Source of the DNA: JANPLD01 sp964445765
GTDB lineage: Bacteria > Pseudomonadota > Alphaproteobacteria > Rickettsiales > UBA8987
DNA: 64,000 nt
Assembly (NCBI GenBank): GCA_964445765.1
Contig: CAYULD010000001.1
Span: 434,001 to 498,000 of the forward strand
Direction of reading: 5' to 3'
Every line of letters starts with the position of its first letter. The first letter of the stretch is position 1. The position numbers were made by a program, and so were the translations under genes. Below, piece by piece: positions 7,401 to 17,056 of this stretch. A model generated the notes under the pieces. The model worked only from the letters and a program-made list of their open reading frames with translations, was not told where the DNA came from and searched no databases.

Positions 7401-9464
7401 CTAACCTCTTCCTAAACCATCTTTGGATATTTCAACTGGCCAATATATTCCATCATATTTTTTAACTTCTTCAGGCATTTTAGATAACTCCGCACCATAC
7501 TTAGCAAGCTCATTTGGGTCTAAATATACAATTTTTGTTTTGTTGCCTTCTTCAAAAAAATAAGCGGTTTTGCCATCTTTTTCTAATAGAATTTCTACAA
7601 AATCACTAACCTCAAATTTAGGAGATTTTTCTTTGATTTTATCCGCCATAAAATTTTTGAATTCTTCAAAAATCTTTTTTCTATCTTCTTCAGAAGTTGT
7701 AGCGGTTAATTTTGATTTTAAGAAATTTGCCCCTTCATCAATTAAATTATCTCTAAATTCTGTCATTTTTTTGAATGATTCTTCAGTCATTGAATATCTT
7801 TTATTTGCAACATCAAGCCCCAAAGATTCCGCTGAACTTCTAATTGAAACGGCAATTTGAGTTATAATTTCATTCTTAAACTCATAACCCATATTAGCAA
7901 CTGCATCACCTTGATTTTTACCAACAAAAATGCCAACTATTGCACCAATTGCTTTGAATATCATTAAGAATAGATTCATAACTGGCGTGCCATTTGGCTC
8001 AGTGATAAAATTAAGAACCTGCCTTCCAAAATCCCCTTTATCAACCCCATCAAATATGCCACCACTACTACCTGATTTGTTTTCAAATGCTGGTCTATAT
8101 TCCTCATCAAATTTGGGTCCATTTTCTGTTGCTTGGGGTGCTTCAGTCTGAGTTGGTTTATCTGGCTGATTTTCAGCTGCAACTTCTGTAGGTTGAGGTG
8201 GTGTTAAAGCCCCCTTATTTGCACCTAAGATATTTGTATAACTCTCCGCTATATTATCCGCCATTGCAGAAAATGTGGTATTCAACCAATCTTCATTTTG
8301 CAAATTAGCTAAATCAGTTTCATTAAGTGTATTGCCCATCTCTAACAATACTGCAGGGATATTATAAATAGCCGTTTTATTACCATTATTATCCTTTTTT
8401 GCTGTCGGGGCTCTTCTTTCATCATCTTTTTTCAAAGCTTTTGGTGCTATAGAGCCAGCAATTTGTTGAGATAAATTTTTTCCATTTTTTAGAGGCTCAT
8501 CTTTATCATAATAAGCTATTATACCAAATGGCTGTCTTGATTCATTCGCATCAGCGTGCATTGAAATATATAAAGCCGCATCATTTTGAGCTGCCACTTG
8601 ATAGCGAGAGGAAAAATCTTCACCTTTTTTTACCTTTTCTGGGCTTCTAACATCACTTGTAAGAACGACAAAAAAACCTTTTTCCTCTAATTTTTCTTTA
8701 AGAATTGCTGAATTTTTTAGATTTAATTGATATTCCGTTATTAAATTTCCATCTTTATCTTTAACCCTTCTTCCACTTTTGTCTTCAGGCTCGGCTCCGG
8801 GGTGATTCCTAATTCCATTCCAACCGTGTCCCACATCAATAACTATAACTGGTCTATTTTCTGGGTTTTCCACCTTAAATTCTGAGCCTTTTGAAGCATT
8901 TGCAGGAGATGTGGGTGGCGGTGGCGATTGCTTTGTAACGGCTGGCTTAGCTGAAGTAGTTGTTGGTTGCTGTTTTACTTCATCAGGAAATTTATATCCA
9001 GCATTTATTAAATCTTTCTTCTCAATATCATAATTTTGAAATGCAGATAAAACTTTAGAATTGCCTTGAATTTTTTGAAAATTTTCAATAGCTTCTTGGC
9101 TTGCACCATTATCTCTTAAAAACTGAATTGGATTGCTAGCTATTGATTTTACATAATTTTCTATTTCCTGCACTGATTTTGTGCCATCACCATAAGATGC
9201 AATATATCTATTATATGCCCCCTTAAAAGCATCAAAGCCATTATTGTAGGCTTGTTTTTTCTCAGCGTCTGTTGAAAAAACTGAAGTATATATTGCAGAT
9301 CCTAAAGGATTTTCCTCCTTTGTAAGTTGTTCATAATAATTGATATCCGCCTCAAGATTTCTAGGAATAATACCATTTGCTCCAAGCAAAGTATTCCATA
9401 GCAAAAACTGGGCTTGCTGTTTATTAAGCTGAATCTCAATTTTATTTAGGTTTGGATCTGGCAT
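7401..9464 (-). CDS. Large N-acetylmuramoyl-L-alanine amidase (Amidase_3) without signal peptide
   Basis: About 687 residues from the ATG at 9464; a TTG three codons upstream is less likely. The central part (about 205-415) is an Amidase_3 domain with the zinc and catalytic set His213 (DVGHG), Glu244 (ITEYQL), His303 (SMHAD) and Glu375 (LLEMG), so it should cleave the MurNAc-L-Ala bond of peptidoglycan. About 160 N-terminal helical residues and a Pro/Thr/Ser linker precede it. A Gly-rich linker, one hydrophobic stretch (about 500-520) and a charged tail follow. No Sec signal is present, unlike housekeeping AmiA/B/C, so export must be by another route or the target lies elsewhere. It could be a lysin or a type IV secretion substrate. 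Confidence 0.88.
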   Translation of the reverse strand: MPDPNLNKIEIQLNKQQAQFLLWNTLLGANGIIPRNLEADINYYEQLTKEENPLGSAIYTSVFSTDAEKKQAYNNGFDAFKGAYNRYIASYGDGTKSVQEIENYVKSIASNPIQFLRDNGASQEAIENFQKIQGNSKVLSAFQNYDIEKKDLINAGYKFPDEVKQQPTTTSAKPAVTKQSPPPPTSPANASKGSEFKVENPENRPVIVIDVGHGWNGIRNHPGAEPEDKSGRRVKDKDGNLITEYQLNLKNSAILKEKLEEKGFFVVLTSDVRSPEKVKKGEDFSSRYQVAAQNDAALYISMHADANESRQPFGIIAYYDKDEPLKNGKNLSQQIAGSIAPKALKKDDERRAPTAKKDNNGNKTAIYNIPAVLLEMGNTLNETDLANLQNEDWLNTTFSAMADNIAESYTNILGANKGALTPPQPTEVAAENQPDKPTQTEAPQATENGPKFDEEYRPAFENKSGSSGGIFDGVDKGDFGRQVLNFITEPNGTPVMNLFLMIFKAIGAIVGIFVGKNQGDAVANMGYEFKNEIITQIAVSIRSSAESLGLDVANKRYSMTEESFKKMTEFRDNLIDEGANFLKSKLTATTSEEDRKKIFEEFKNFMADKIKEKSPKFEVSDFVEILLEKDGKTAYFFEEGNKTKIVYLDPNELAKYGAELSKMPEEVKKYDGIYWPVEISKDGLGRG

Positions 9465-9506
9465 TAAAACCAATTAAAAACTAAAAATTATAATAATCTC
9501 AATATA

Positions 9507-9532
9507 TTATAACAAAAAATGTTTAATAAAGT
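9507..9532 (-). promoter_or_regulatory. AT-rich upstream motif with TATAAT, before the amidase gene
   Basis: On the minus strand this reads CTTTATTAAACATTTTTTGT followed by TATAAT. AACA and TGTT form a small inverted repeat around a T-run. A very similar block precedes the orphan genes starting at 17057, 32047 and about 49631. TATAAT is a perfect -10 box, but no good -35 lies 16-18 bases upstream of it. The shared motif may therefore be an activator site or a non-canonical promoter element. Confidence 0.45.
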
Positions 9533-9646
9533 GTAAAGAAAATGAAGATTTTAGAAAATTTTTATTAGAATTAGCCTTTTACCTTAAGGCATTGTTTTTT
9601 AATTATAAATTAGGTTGGTAGCTTTTGAGTTGAGCCATTCAAAAAA

Positions 9647-10483
9647 TTAAAACCATCCAAGAAGGTTATAAAAAGTTAATTTTGCAGCGCCAAAGCCTTC
9701 AATGGATTTTATATTATAATTTTTAACTGCCTCACCTTTTACATATCTAAATCTATCAGTTTTTCTGAAATCATAATTTTTCTTTTTCATCTGATTAATA
9801 TAAAATTCCGCAAGGCGTGCTTTAATCAATAAATTAGAATATTTGCGAAGAATCTTTTTATTAATACCAGAAATAAGCCCCCTGCCCTGTGCAATTAGCC
9901 CTTCTGCTTTATCAAGTAATTCAGTTAATTTAACATTCTCAGGGATTATAAACCTGCCATTTTTTGCATTATTTTTATATGCCCTAATAACTGCCGTAAT
10001 TGCCCAAGCACTTGAAAAACATTCTATGGCTTCTCTAATGTTGTGATATTCTTTAATACTACAATTAACTTGCGTGCTATTAATTAGAAATATTAACTCA
10101 GAGATATTTCCCGCGGTGTTATTACAATAAAATAGAAGCTCAGATAAACTAGAAAAAGGGGTTTCTTCAAAATCTTTAATTCTAGAGTTTAATAAATTAA
10201 TAAATAATTCTTTTGGCAAAGAATATTTTTTAATAATTTCTGATAATTGCGTTAAATTTTCTTGTCGTTTTATTTTTCCTTTGGAATAAAATTCTTCAAT
10301 CGCTTCAACCCACCAAGCAATTCTAACAAGGCCAAGCGTTGGCTCATTAACTTTATTTTTAATTGAGGCAATTTCTATATTGAACTCTAAAATTGTGGCT
10401 ATATCATTCCATAAATTCTTTGGTGCTAAAAGTGCACATATATAATTATCGTAATCAAAAAATTTAACTTTAGTTAGTGGCAT
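9647..10483 (-). CDS. Squalene/phytoene synthase-family protein (catalytic Asp motifs eroded)
   Basis: A 278-residue all-helical protein whose layout follows the squalene/phytoene synthase fold. The segment LGLVRIAWWVEAIEEF corresponds to the LRLQWWRDAL helix of the family, and DFEETPFSSLSELLFYCNNTAGNI to the second substrate-binding helix. The paired DxxxD magnesium motifs of active enzymes are not convincing, which brings it closer to the NDUFAF6-like branch than to HpnC or HpnD. Its divergent neighbour resembles HpnE, which favours an isoprenoid role. The annotated start overlaps the start region of that neighbour by seven bases on the opposite strand. Confidence 0.7.
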   Translation of the reverse strand: MPLTKVKFFDYDNYICALLAPKNLWNDIATILEFNIEIASIKNKVNEPTLGLVRIAWWVEAIEEFYSKGKIKRQENLTQLSEIIKKYSLPKELFINLLNSRIKDFEETPFSSLSELLFYCNNTAGNISELIFLINSTQVNCSIKEYHNIREAIECFSSAWAITAVIRAYKNNAKNGRFIIPENVKLTELLDKAEGLIAQGRGLISGINKKILRKYSNLLIKARLAEFYINQMKKKNYDFRKTDRFRYVKGEAVKNYNIKSIEGFGAAKLTFYNLLGWF

Positions 10484-11631
10484 TGCAAAAAAATTATCAC
10501 ATAATTGGAGCTGGCATTTCAGGGCTAATAATAGCTAACCAACTTATCGCAAAAGATATAAAAGTTAAAATTTATGAAGCAAGCCCTATTGCTGGCGGAA
10601 GATGTAGAAGTTTTAATAATAAATTTCTTGATTGTTATATAAACAACGGAAACCATTTAGTTTTAGGTGCTAATAAAAATTTTTTAGAAATATTAAAAAT
10701 TTTTAACTTGAGGGGTAATTTTACTATAACCAGCGGATTATTTGAAGTTTACGATAATTTCACCAACAAAAAAACATCTAAAAATTTTGTTATTCTAAAA
10801 ATAATAAATTTTATTTTTCAAGTTTTACAAAATAAAATTTCTAATGATAAATTTTATAAATTAATTTCTGAAAGCATTACCAATACAAATGTTAATATTT
10901 TAGATTTTACGATTTTAAGGAATGTAATTTTACAAATCTTAAAATCTGGTATTTCTGGCTTTCAGTTTATTCAGCCTAAAAATAACTGGCAGGCGGATTT
11001 TATAAACCCTTTGGTAAAAAATTTTCTTGAGAAATCTGGGGAAATTTTTTTCTCAAAATCTGTAAGTAAAATTGATTTTGAAAATAATATTGCCTCAAAA
11101 ATTATCTTTTCAGATGGTGAAATTTTAGATTGCAATAATGATGTTATAATTTCTACAATACCAGCTTATTCACTAAGCAAAATAACTTCGCTTAATATTA
11201 ATTTAGAATATAACCCAATAATTAATATTCATATTAAAACAAAAAATATTTTACCCAATAAAATCATTGCAGTTTATAGTGATTTCGCAGATTGGCTTTT
11301 TTGTCATAACAATATTATTTCTATTACAAAAAGTGCTCCATCAGAAATTTCAAATGAAATTTATAATGATAAAAACTTCTCAAATATATTAAGCGATTTT
11401 CTTAAAAAAGTTATTTCTGAAGATATTGAAATAGAAAATTTTCTTATATTGAATGAAAAGCGTGCAACTATTAATTGCGAAAAAGCAAACTTAGATATTC
11501 GCCCTAAAGATTTTACTACTAATTATAAAAATTTTTATATCTGCGGAGATTTTATTGAAAATAATCTGCCTTCCACCATAGAAGGCACAATTAAAAACAG
11601 CCTTGAATTGGTTAATATTCTGCAAATCTAA
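10477..11631 (+). CDS. hpnE: HpnE-like FAD-dependent amine oxidase-family oxidoreductase
   Basis: A 384-residue flavoprotein with the Rossmann GxGxxG loop IIGAGISG at the N-terminus, the GGRCRS motif that binds FAD, and NNGNHLVLGA, a pattern typical of hydroxysqualene dehydroxylase HpnE. The C-terminal FAD motif is ICGDFIENNLPSTIEGTIKNS. HpnE converts hydroxysqualene to squalene after HpnC and HpnD. The frame opens at a GTG (10477); a TTG at 10483 is the alternative. The 5' end overlaps that of the divergent synthase-like gene, so each promoter must lie inside the other gene. No hopene cyclase is in view, so the end product is unknown. Confidence 0.72.
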   Translation: MALQKNYHIIGAGISGLIIANQLIAKDIKVKIYEASPIAGGRCRSFNNKFLDCYINNGNHLVLGANKNFLEILKIFNLRGNFTITSGLFEVYDNFTNKKTSKNFVILKIINFIFQVLQNKISNDKFYKLISESITNTNVNILDFTILRNVILQILKSGISGFQFIQPKNNWQADFINPLVKNFLEKSGEIFFSKSVSKIDFENNIASKIIFSDGEILDCNNDVIISTIPAYSLSKITSLNINLEYNPIINIHIKTKNILPNKIIAVYSDFADWLFCHNNIISITKSAPSEISNEIYNDKNFSNILSDFLKKVISEDIEIENFLILNEKRATINCEKANLDIRPKDFTTNYKNFYICGDFIENNLPSTIEGTIKNSLELVNILQI

Positions 11632-11701
11632 AAATTTTTATTTATTGTTTTTAATTCATAGTTTAATAGAGTTCTTAAATTAAAATTAATTGATTATTAA
11701 A

Positions 11702-13066
11702 ATGGCTTCAAGTTTTGAAAAGATGGCTTCTAACATCAACCTTTCTGTTATTGGTAAGGCGGAGGAGCTTAAGAAAAGGCTTTTATTTGTATTAGGTGCT
11801 TTGATAATTTATCGTTTAGGAACTTATATTCCTCTACCGGGCGTTGATTCTAGGGTGTTAGATAAAATGTTTTCTATGCATTCTCAAGGCATTCTTGGAA
11901 TATTTGATATGTTTTCTGGCGGTGCTTTAAGCCGTATGACAATATTTGCCCTAAATGTTATGCCTTACATTACGGTCTCAATAGTGGTTCAGCTTGTTAC
12001 TGTTATTTATCCAGCACTAAACCAACTTAGAAAAGAGGGCGGTGAGGCTGGCAGAAGGAAAATCCAGCAATATACTAGAATTGGCACTGTTTTTATGACA
12101 GCAATTCAAGGTTATGGAATTGCAACTTATCTGCAATCTATCAATATTAGTGGGCAAACCGCAGTAATTAACCCCGGTTTATTTTTCACCATCACCACTA
12201 TCACAACATTAATTGGTGGCACACTTTTCTTGATGTGGCTAGGTGAACAAATTACTTCAAGAGGTATTGGAAACGGCGTTTCACTTATAATTTTTGCAGG
12301 GATTGTGGCAAATCTTCCGAGTGCGATTTCTAAGACTTTTGAACTTGGGCGAACAGGTGCAATTTCAACAGGTTTTATTATATTAATTGTTGTTCTAATT
12401 GTTGCGATGATTGCCTTTATAGTATTTATGGAAAGGGCTCAAAGAAGGCTAATTGTGCAATATCCAAAAAGAATGGTTGGCAATAAGCAATATCAGGGTG
12501 AAAGCACATATTTACCGCTAAAAATTAATACGGCTGGGGTGCTTCCGCCAATTTTTGCAAGCTCATTATTATTATTTCCTGCAACCCTTTCTGGCTTCGG
12601 AATTGGTGGCAGTGGTAGTGATCAAAATGAGATTATTCAAACAATTTTACTATATCTAGGACACGGCAAACCACTTTATATCGCGTTATATGTTGCCTTG
12701 ATTGCGTTTTTCTGTTTCTTTTATATGAACAATGTTTTTAACCCCACAGAAACCGCCGAAAACTTGAAGAAAAACGGCGGATTTATTCCGGGTATTAGGC
12801 CGGGTAAAAATACTGGTGATTATTTAGAGCATATTCTTAATAGAATAACCGTTATAGGGGCGGCATATTTAAGTTTAATTTGCGTTATTCCAGAATTATT
12901 AGTTGCTGAATTTGCAGTGCCATTCTATCTTGGCGGAACTTCTCTTTTAATTGTGGTGAATGTTACGATGGATACAATCGCACAAATTCATTCTCATTTA
13001 ATTGCACATCAATATGAAGGTTTGCTCAAAAAAACAAATCTAAAAGGTGGCAGAAGAAGGAAATAA
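11702..13066 (+). CDS. secY: Preprotein translocase subunit SecY
   Basis: Central channel of the Sec translocon, with ten membrane segments. The ATG at 11702 gives the expected start MASSFEKMASNINLS; the frame also opens at a TTG four codons earlier. Family signatures include IYRLGTYIPLPGVD before the first helix, the plug-domain stretch GGALSRMTIFALNVMPYI, and GMxEQITSRGIGNG-like GEQITSRGIGNG. The C-terminal tail ends GLLKKTNLKGGRRRK as is usual. It forms an operon with adk 30 bases downstream, matching the end of the spc ribosomal operon, but no ribosomal genes precede it here. Confidence 0.97.
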   Translation: MASSFEKMASNINLSVIGKAEELKKRLLFVLGALIIYRLGTYIPLPGVDSRVLDKMFSMHSQGILGIFDMFSGGALSRMTIFALNVMPYITVSIVVQLVTVIYPALNQLRKEGGEAGRRKIQQYTRIGTVFMTAIQGYGIATYLQSINISGQTAVINPGLFFTITTITTLIGGTLFLMWLGEQITSRGIGNGVSLIIFAGIVANLPSAISKTFELGRTGAISTGFIILIVVLIVAMIAFIVFMERAQRRLIVQYPKRMVGNKQYQGESTYLPLKINTAGVLPPIFASSLLLFPATLSGFGIGGSGSDQNEIIQTILLYLGHGKPLYIALYVALIAFFCFFYMNNVFNPTETAENLKKNGGFIPGIRPGKNTGDYLEHILNRITVIGAAYLSLICVIPELLVAEFAVPFYLGGTSLLIVVNVTMDTIAQIHSHLIAHQYEGLLKKTNLKGGRRRK

Positions 13067-13096
13067 AACTTGAACTAAAATCATAAAATATTTCAT

Positions 13097-13702
13097 ATGT
13101 CTAAAAATCTTATTTTATTTGGCCCACCGGGTGCAGGAAAAGGAACGCAAGCTGCAATTCTTACGAATATTTTTAATATTCCGCAACTTTCAACTGGTGA
13201 TATGCTTCGTGCAGAAGTTGCCTCTAAAAGTGATTTAGGAATTCTTGCAGATAAAATAATGAAAGAAGGCGGTTTGGTTTCTGACAAAATCATTATCGCA
13301 ATGATTGAAAACAGAATCACTTACCCTGATTGCAGAAATGGTTTTATGCTAGATGGCTTCCCAAGAACCGTTACACAGGCTGAAGCGTTAGATGTTATGC
13401 TTGCAAATTCAGGCAAACAAATTGATTTCGTAATTGAAATTCAAGTGCCAGATTCTGAACTTCTAAAAAGAAGTGAAAACCGCAAAAAAGAAGCACTATC
13501 AAAAGGTGAGCAACCAAGGGCAGATGATAACCCAGAAGTTTTTTCTAAAAGGCTAAAAACATATTGGGAGCAAACCGCACCAGTTCTGCCATATTATAAA
13601 TCTAAGGGATTACATTTTGCTGTAAATGGCACAAAATCTATTGATGAAGTAACTGATGCAATAAAAGCAATTATTGATCAAAAAGCCAGAGCAATAGCCT
13701 AA
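13097..13702 (+). CDS. adk: Adenylate kinase
   Basis: Interconverts AMP, ADP and ATP. The P-loop GPPGAGKGTQA lies near the N-terminus, with the AMP-binding GDMLRAEV and LDGFPRTVTQAEAL motifs. At 201 residues it has the short lid: the stretch from ENRKKEALSKGEQPRADDNPE lacks the cysteines of zinc-lid enzymes. It follows secY by 30 bases on the same strand, a classic pairing that supports co-transcription. Confidence 0.97.
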   Translation: MSKNLILFGPPGAGKGTQAAILTNIFNIPQLSTGDMLRAEVASKSDLGILADKIMKEGGLVSDKIIIAMIENRITYPDCRNGFMLDGFPRTVTQAEALDVMLANSGKQIDFVIEIQVPDSELLKRSENRKKEALSKGEQPRADDNPEVFSKRLKTYWEQTAPVLPYYKSKGLHFAVNGTKSIDEVTDAIKAIIDQKARAIA

Positions 13703-13740
13703 AAACTATTAGCAAATTTTATAAATCAAATTTATGTCTC

Positions 13741-14940
13741 ATGAATATAATTTCAGATGTTAAAAAATTTTTATTATACAGATATAAAGAAAAGTTAAAA
13801 TCTAATAAGTTAGATGAACTTAATTTTGTTAGTGGTGGTTTTTTAACAATTGGTGCAGAGGTGGAAATTCAACTTCAAGATAGTAAAAACTTATCTTTAA
13901 TACCAAAAGCATTAGAAATTTTAGAAAAGACGAATAAATCTGTAAAAATTAAAAAAGAGTTTTATCTTAGCACACTAGAAATTAACACCTCTAAATGCAA
14001 TAATGCACTTGAAATTGAGAGGGATCTTCAAAAAGAAATTACTACACTAAAAAATATTTCAGAGAGTTTTAATATAAAACTATCTACCACTGGTTGCCAC
14101 CCATTTTCAAAATATTCTGACTGTGTTATTTCGCCTTCTACAAGATATAACGATATGATTGATAGAAACCAGTGGCTAACAAAAAGAATGACAGTTTATG
14201 GCTTGCACACTCATATAGGTATGAGTAATGGCAACCAAGCTATACAATTTATGAATTTCTTTTTAAGGTTTATTCCTCATTTTTTAGCACTTTCTGCAAG
14301 TTCACCCTTTTGGCAAGGTGAAGATACAGGGCTTGCATCATGCAGACCAACTACCTATGAGGCGCTTCCAACTGCTGGGCTTCCATATTGGTTTAATAGC
14401 TGGGCTGAATTTGAGCATTTATATAACTCTCTAAAAAGAAGCAAATCAGTTTTTTGTATTAATGATTTATGGTGGGATATTCGGCCAAGCCCTAAATTTG
14501 GAACTATAGAAATAAGAGCTTGTGACGGCTGTGCAACCTTAGCTGAAACATCAGCTCTAGTTGCTTTTATTCACAGCTTAGCAATATGGTTTTCAGAGAA
14601 TTCTGATTGGCTATATTCAATCCCTCAACCTGAGAGGTGGATTTTAAGAGAAAATAAATGGCGAGCTATGAGGCATGGCCTTCAAGCAGAAGTTATAACG
14701 AATTTAATGGGCCTAACAAAATTTATTAAAGATGACATATATGAATGGCTTGAAAAATTAAACCCTATTGCAAATAAATATAATTATTTACAGCATTTTG
14801 AAATTATAAAAAATATTTGTGAAAAAGGAAATAGTGCAGATAGGCAAAGAAAAATATTTCAAAAATATAATAACATAATAGAAGTAGCAAAATTTAATAG
14901 TTTAGAATTTGAATCACAAAAACCAATTTATGATTACTAA
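13741..14940 (+). CDS. YbdK-type carboxylate-amine ligase (GCS2 family)
   Basis: A 399-residue ATP-grasp-like ligase of the glutamate-cysteine ligase 2 family. Typical features are IGAEVEIQL near the start, LHTHIGM in the middle, the segment FWQGEDTGLASCRPTTYEALPTAG (divided here only for description), and DLWWDIRPSPKFGTIEIRACDGC, which supplies substrate and metal ligands. E. coli YbdK has weak gamma-glutamyl-cysteine ligase activity, so a glutathione precursor role is possible but unproven. It follows adk by 38 bases and may be read through from that operon. Confidence 0.87.
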   Translation: MNIISDVKKFLLYRYKEKLKSNKLDELNFVSGGFLTIGAEVEIQLQDSKNLSLIPKALEILEKTNKSVKIKKEFYLSTLEINTSKCNNALEIERDLQKEITTLKNISESFNIKLSTTGCHPFSKYSDCVISPSTRYNDMIDRNQWLTKRMTVYGLHTHIGMSNGNQAIQFMNFFLRFIPHFLALSASSPFWQGEDTGLASCRPTTYEALPTAGLPYWFNSWAEFEHLYNSLKRSKSVFCINDLWWDIRPSPKFGTIEIRACDGCATLAETSALVAFIHSLAIWFSENSDWLYSIPQPERWILRENKWRAMRHGLQAEVITNLMGLTKFIKDDIYEWLEKLNPIANKYNYLQHFEIIKNICEKGNSADRQRKIFQKYNNIIEVAKFNSLEFESQKPIYDY

Positions 14941-14947
14941 TTCTTTT

Positions 14948-16942
14948 TTATAAGTCATTTTTAGGAATATTTGCCCCATCAAAAATTTCAAGTTTTTCAC
15001 GCTCTTTAATTATATCTCTGATTTCAGCTGCTTTCTCAAAATCAAGGTTAGAGGCGGCTTCTTTCATTTTCTTGCGAAGCTCATCAAGCGAGATAATTTT
15101 AGCGGATTTCTTGGCTTTTTCTTTATCTTCCTTCTCTTTTATTTTCTTCTCATCTTGAATTGCAGTTGAAATAGATTTTATAACAGTTGTGGGCGTTATA
15201 TTATTTTTCTTGTTATGTTCCTGCTGGATTTTTCTTCTTCTTTCAGTTTCACTAACGGCTTTTTTTATAGCGTCTGTCATAACATCAGCGTAAAGCATAA
15301 CTTTACTTTCAGAGTTTCTAGCAGCACGCCCAATAGTTTGAATTAGTGAGGTTTCAGAACGCAAAAAGCCAGCTTTATCACCATCTAAAATGCCAACTAA
15401 ACCGCATTCTGGAATATCTAAACCTTCACGAAGAAGGTTTATGCCAACTAAAACATCTGTTTCACCAAGCCTAAGATTTCTGATAATTTCTACCCTTTCT
15501 ATTGTATCAATATCAGAATGCAGATAAGTAACTTTCATACCGATTTCTTGCATATACTCGCTTAAATCTTCCGCCATTTTCTTGGTTAGAGTTGTAATAA
15601 GAACCCTGAAACCTCTAGCTATAACTTCCTTACTTTCAGAGATTATATCATCAACTTGATTAGTGCAGGGCTTGATTATTATTTCAGGATCAATTAGGCC
15701 TGTAGGGCGGATAATTTGCTCAACAAATTTACCACCAGTAAGTTCAAGCTCATATTTCGCAGGGGTGGCGGATACATAGATAGTTTGTGGTCTCATCGTG
15801 TTCCACTCTTCAAATTTAAGTGGGCGATTATCAAGTGCAGAAGGCAGGCGAAAACCGTGCTCTACAAGGTTAGTTTTTCTTGCTCTATCACCATTATACA
15901 TTCCGCCAATTTGTGGGGTTGTAACATGGCTTTCATCAATGAATAATAATGAATTTTGAGGCAAATATTCAAATAAAGTTGGTGGTGCTTGCCCTTCACT
16001 TCTGCCACTTAAATATCTAGAATAGTTCTCAATACCTTTGCAAGTGCCAGTTTCAAGAATCATTTCTATATCAAATTCAGTGCGTTGCTTTATGCGTTGG
16101 GCTTCCACTAATTTATTGTGTTTCTCAAAATATTTTATGCGTTCTTGAAGCTCCGCTTTAATTAATTCAATCGCTTGCAATAAAGTTGGGCGTGGTGTTA
16201 CATGGTGAGAATTTGCGAATATGGTTATTTCATCAAGGTTTTGAATGCGTTTGCCAGTTAGGGAATCAAATTCATAGATTTCTTCAATATCATCACCCCA
16301 AAAACTGATACGCCAAGCTACATCTTCATAGTGGGAGGGGAATATATCCAGCACATCACCCTTAATGCGAAATGTGCCACGAATAAAATTATTATCATTA
16401 CGAGAATATTGAATTTCAACAAGGCGATTGGCAATATCACGCATAGAATAGCGTTCAGATTTCTTAATCTTAAAAGACATTTGCAAATAAAGCTCAGGCG
16501 AGCCTAAACCATAAATACACGAAACGGAAGATACCACAATTACATCTTTGCGTTCAAGCAAGGCACGAGTTGCAGAATGTCGCATTCTATCAATTTGCTC
16601 ATTAATGGCGGAATCTTTTTCTATGTAAGTATCTGTTTTTGCTATATAAGCCTCGGGCTGATAGTAATCATAGTAAGATACAAAATATTCCACCGCATTA
16701 TTCGGAAAGAACTCCTTAAACTCCGCATATAATTGGGCAGCAAGGGTTTTATTATGTGCCATTATTAAAGCTGGCTTGCCAATATTCTGAATAATATTAG
16801 CCATTGTAAAGGTTTTGCCACTACCTGTAACGCCAAGCAAAACTTGATCACTCAAACCTTGTTGCAAGCCTTTTGTAAGGGCTTCAATGGCTTTCGGCTG
16901 ATCACCAGAGGGCTTAAATTTTGTTGAGAGTTTGAAGGTCAT
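14948..16942 (-). CDS. uvrB: Excinuclease ABC subunit B (UvrB)
   Basis: Damage-verifying helicase-like subunit of nucleotide excision repair. The 664-residue protein has the Walker A motif LGVTGSGKTF, the beta-hairpin region SYYDYYQPEAYI, helicase motif II FIDESHVT, motif V-VI GINLLREGLDIPE and QTIGRAARN, and a C-terminal UVR domain (about 625-660) that contacts UvrA or UvrC. Length and order are normal. It converges on the YbdK-type gene with only seven bases between the stops. Confidence 0.97.
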   Translation of the reverse strand: MTFKLSTKFKPSGDQPKAIEALTKGLQQGLSDQVLLGVTGSGKTFTMANIIQNIGKPALIMAHNKTLAAQLYAEFKEFFPNNAVEYFVSYYDYYQPEAYIAKTDTYIEKDSAINEQIDRMRHSATRALLERKDVIVVSSVSCIYGLGSPELYLQMSFKIKKSERYSMRDIANRLVEIQYSRNDNNFIRGTFRIKGDVLDIFPSHYEDVAWRISFWGDDIEEIYEFDSLTGKRIQNLDEITIFANSHHVTPRPTLLQAIELIKAELQERIKYFEKHNKLVEAQRIKQRTEFDIEMILETGTCKGIENYSRYLSGRSEGQAPPTLFEYLPQNSLLFIDESHVTTPQIGGMYNGDRARKTNLVEHGFRLPSALDNRPLKFEEWNTMRPQTIYVSATPAKYELELTGGKFVEQIIRPTGLIDPEIIIKPCTNQVDDIISESKEVIARGFRVLITTLTKKMAEDLSEYMQEIGMKVTYLHSDIDTIERVEIIRNLRLGETDVLVGINLLREGLDIPECGLVGILDGDKAGFLRSETSLIQTIGRAARNSESKVMLYADVMTDAIKKAVSETERRRKIQQEHNKKNNITPTTVIKSISTAIQDEKKIKEKEDKEKAKKSAKIISLDELRKKMKEAASNLDFEKAAEIRDIIKEREKLEIFDGANIPKNDL

Positions 16943-17015
16943 AAAGGCTATTTAACCTATTTTATGAAATGGTAAATTAGATTATTTTTAATGATAATTT
17001 TAAGATTTATTTACT

Positions 17016-17036
17016 TTTTGTTAATTTTATGCTAGT
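17016..17036 (+). promoter_or_regulatory. AT-rich upstream motif shared with other orphan genes
   Basis: Reads TTTTTGTTAATTTTATGCTA, with an extended -10-like TATGCT ending about 24 bases before the ATG at 17057. The block resembles those before the genes starting at 9464 (minus), 32047 and about 49631. It also has a plausible TTTATT -35 at 17006-17011 with 16-base spacing, so it may simply be a promoter. Confidence 0.4.
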
Positions 17037-17056
17037 TTCCGAGTGGGAGATTTTTT

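Noticed and set aside
5879..9464. Prophage formed by terL and the amidase
   Set aside because: Only these two genes have phage-like traits, they are convergent, and no capsid, portal, tail, integrase or lysis genes are near. A complete or recent prophage is not supported.
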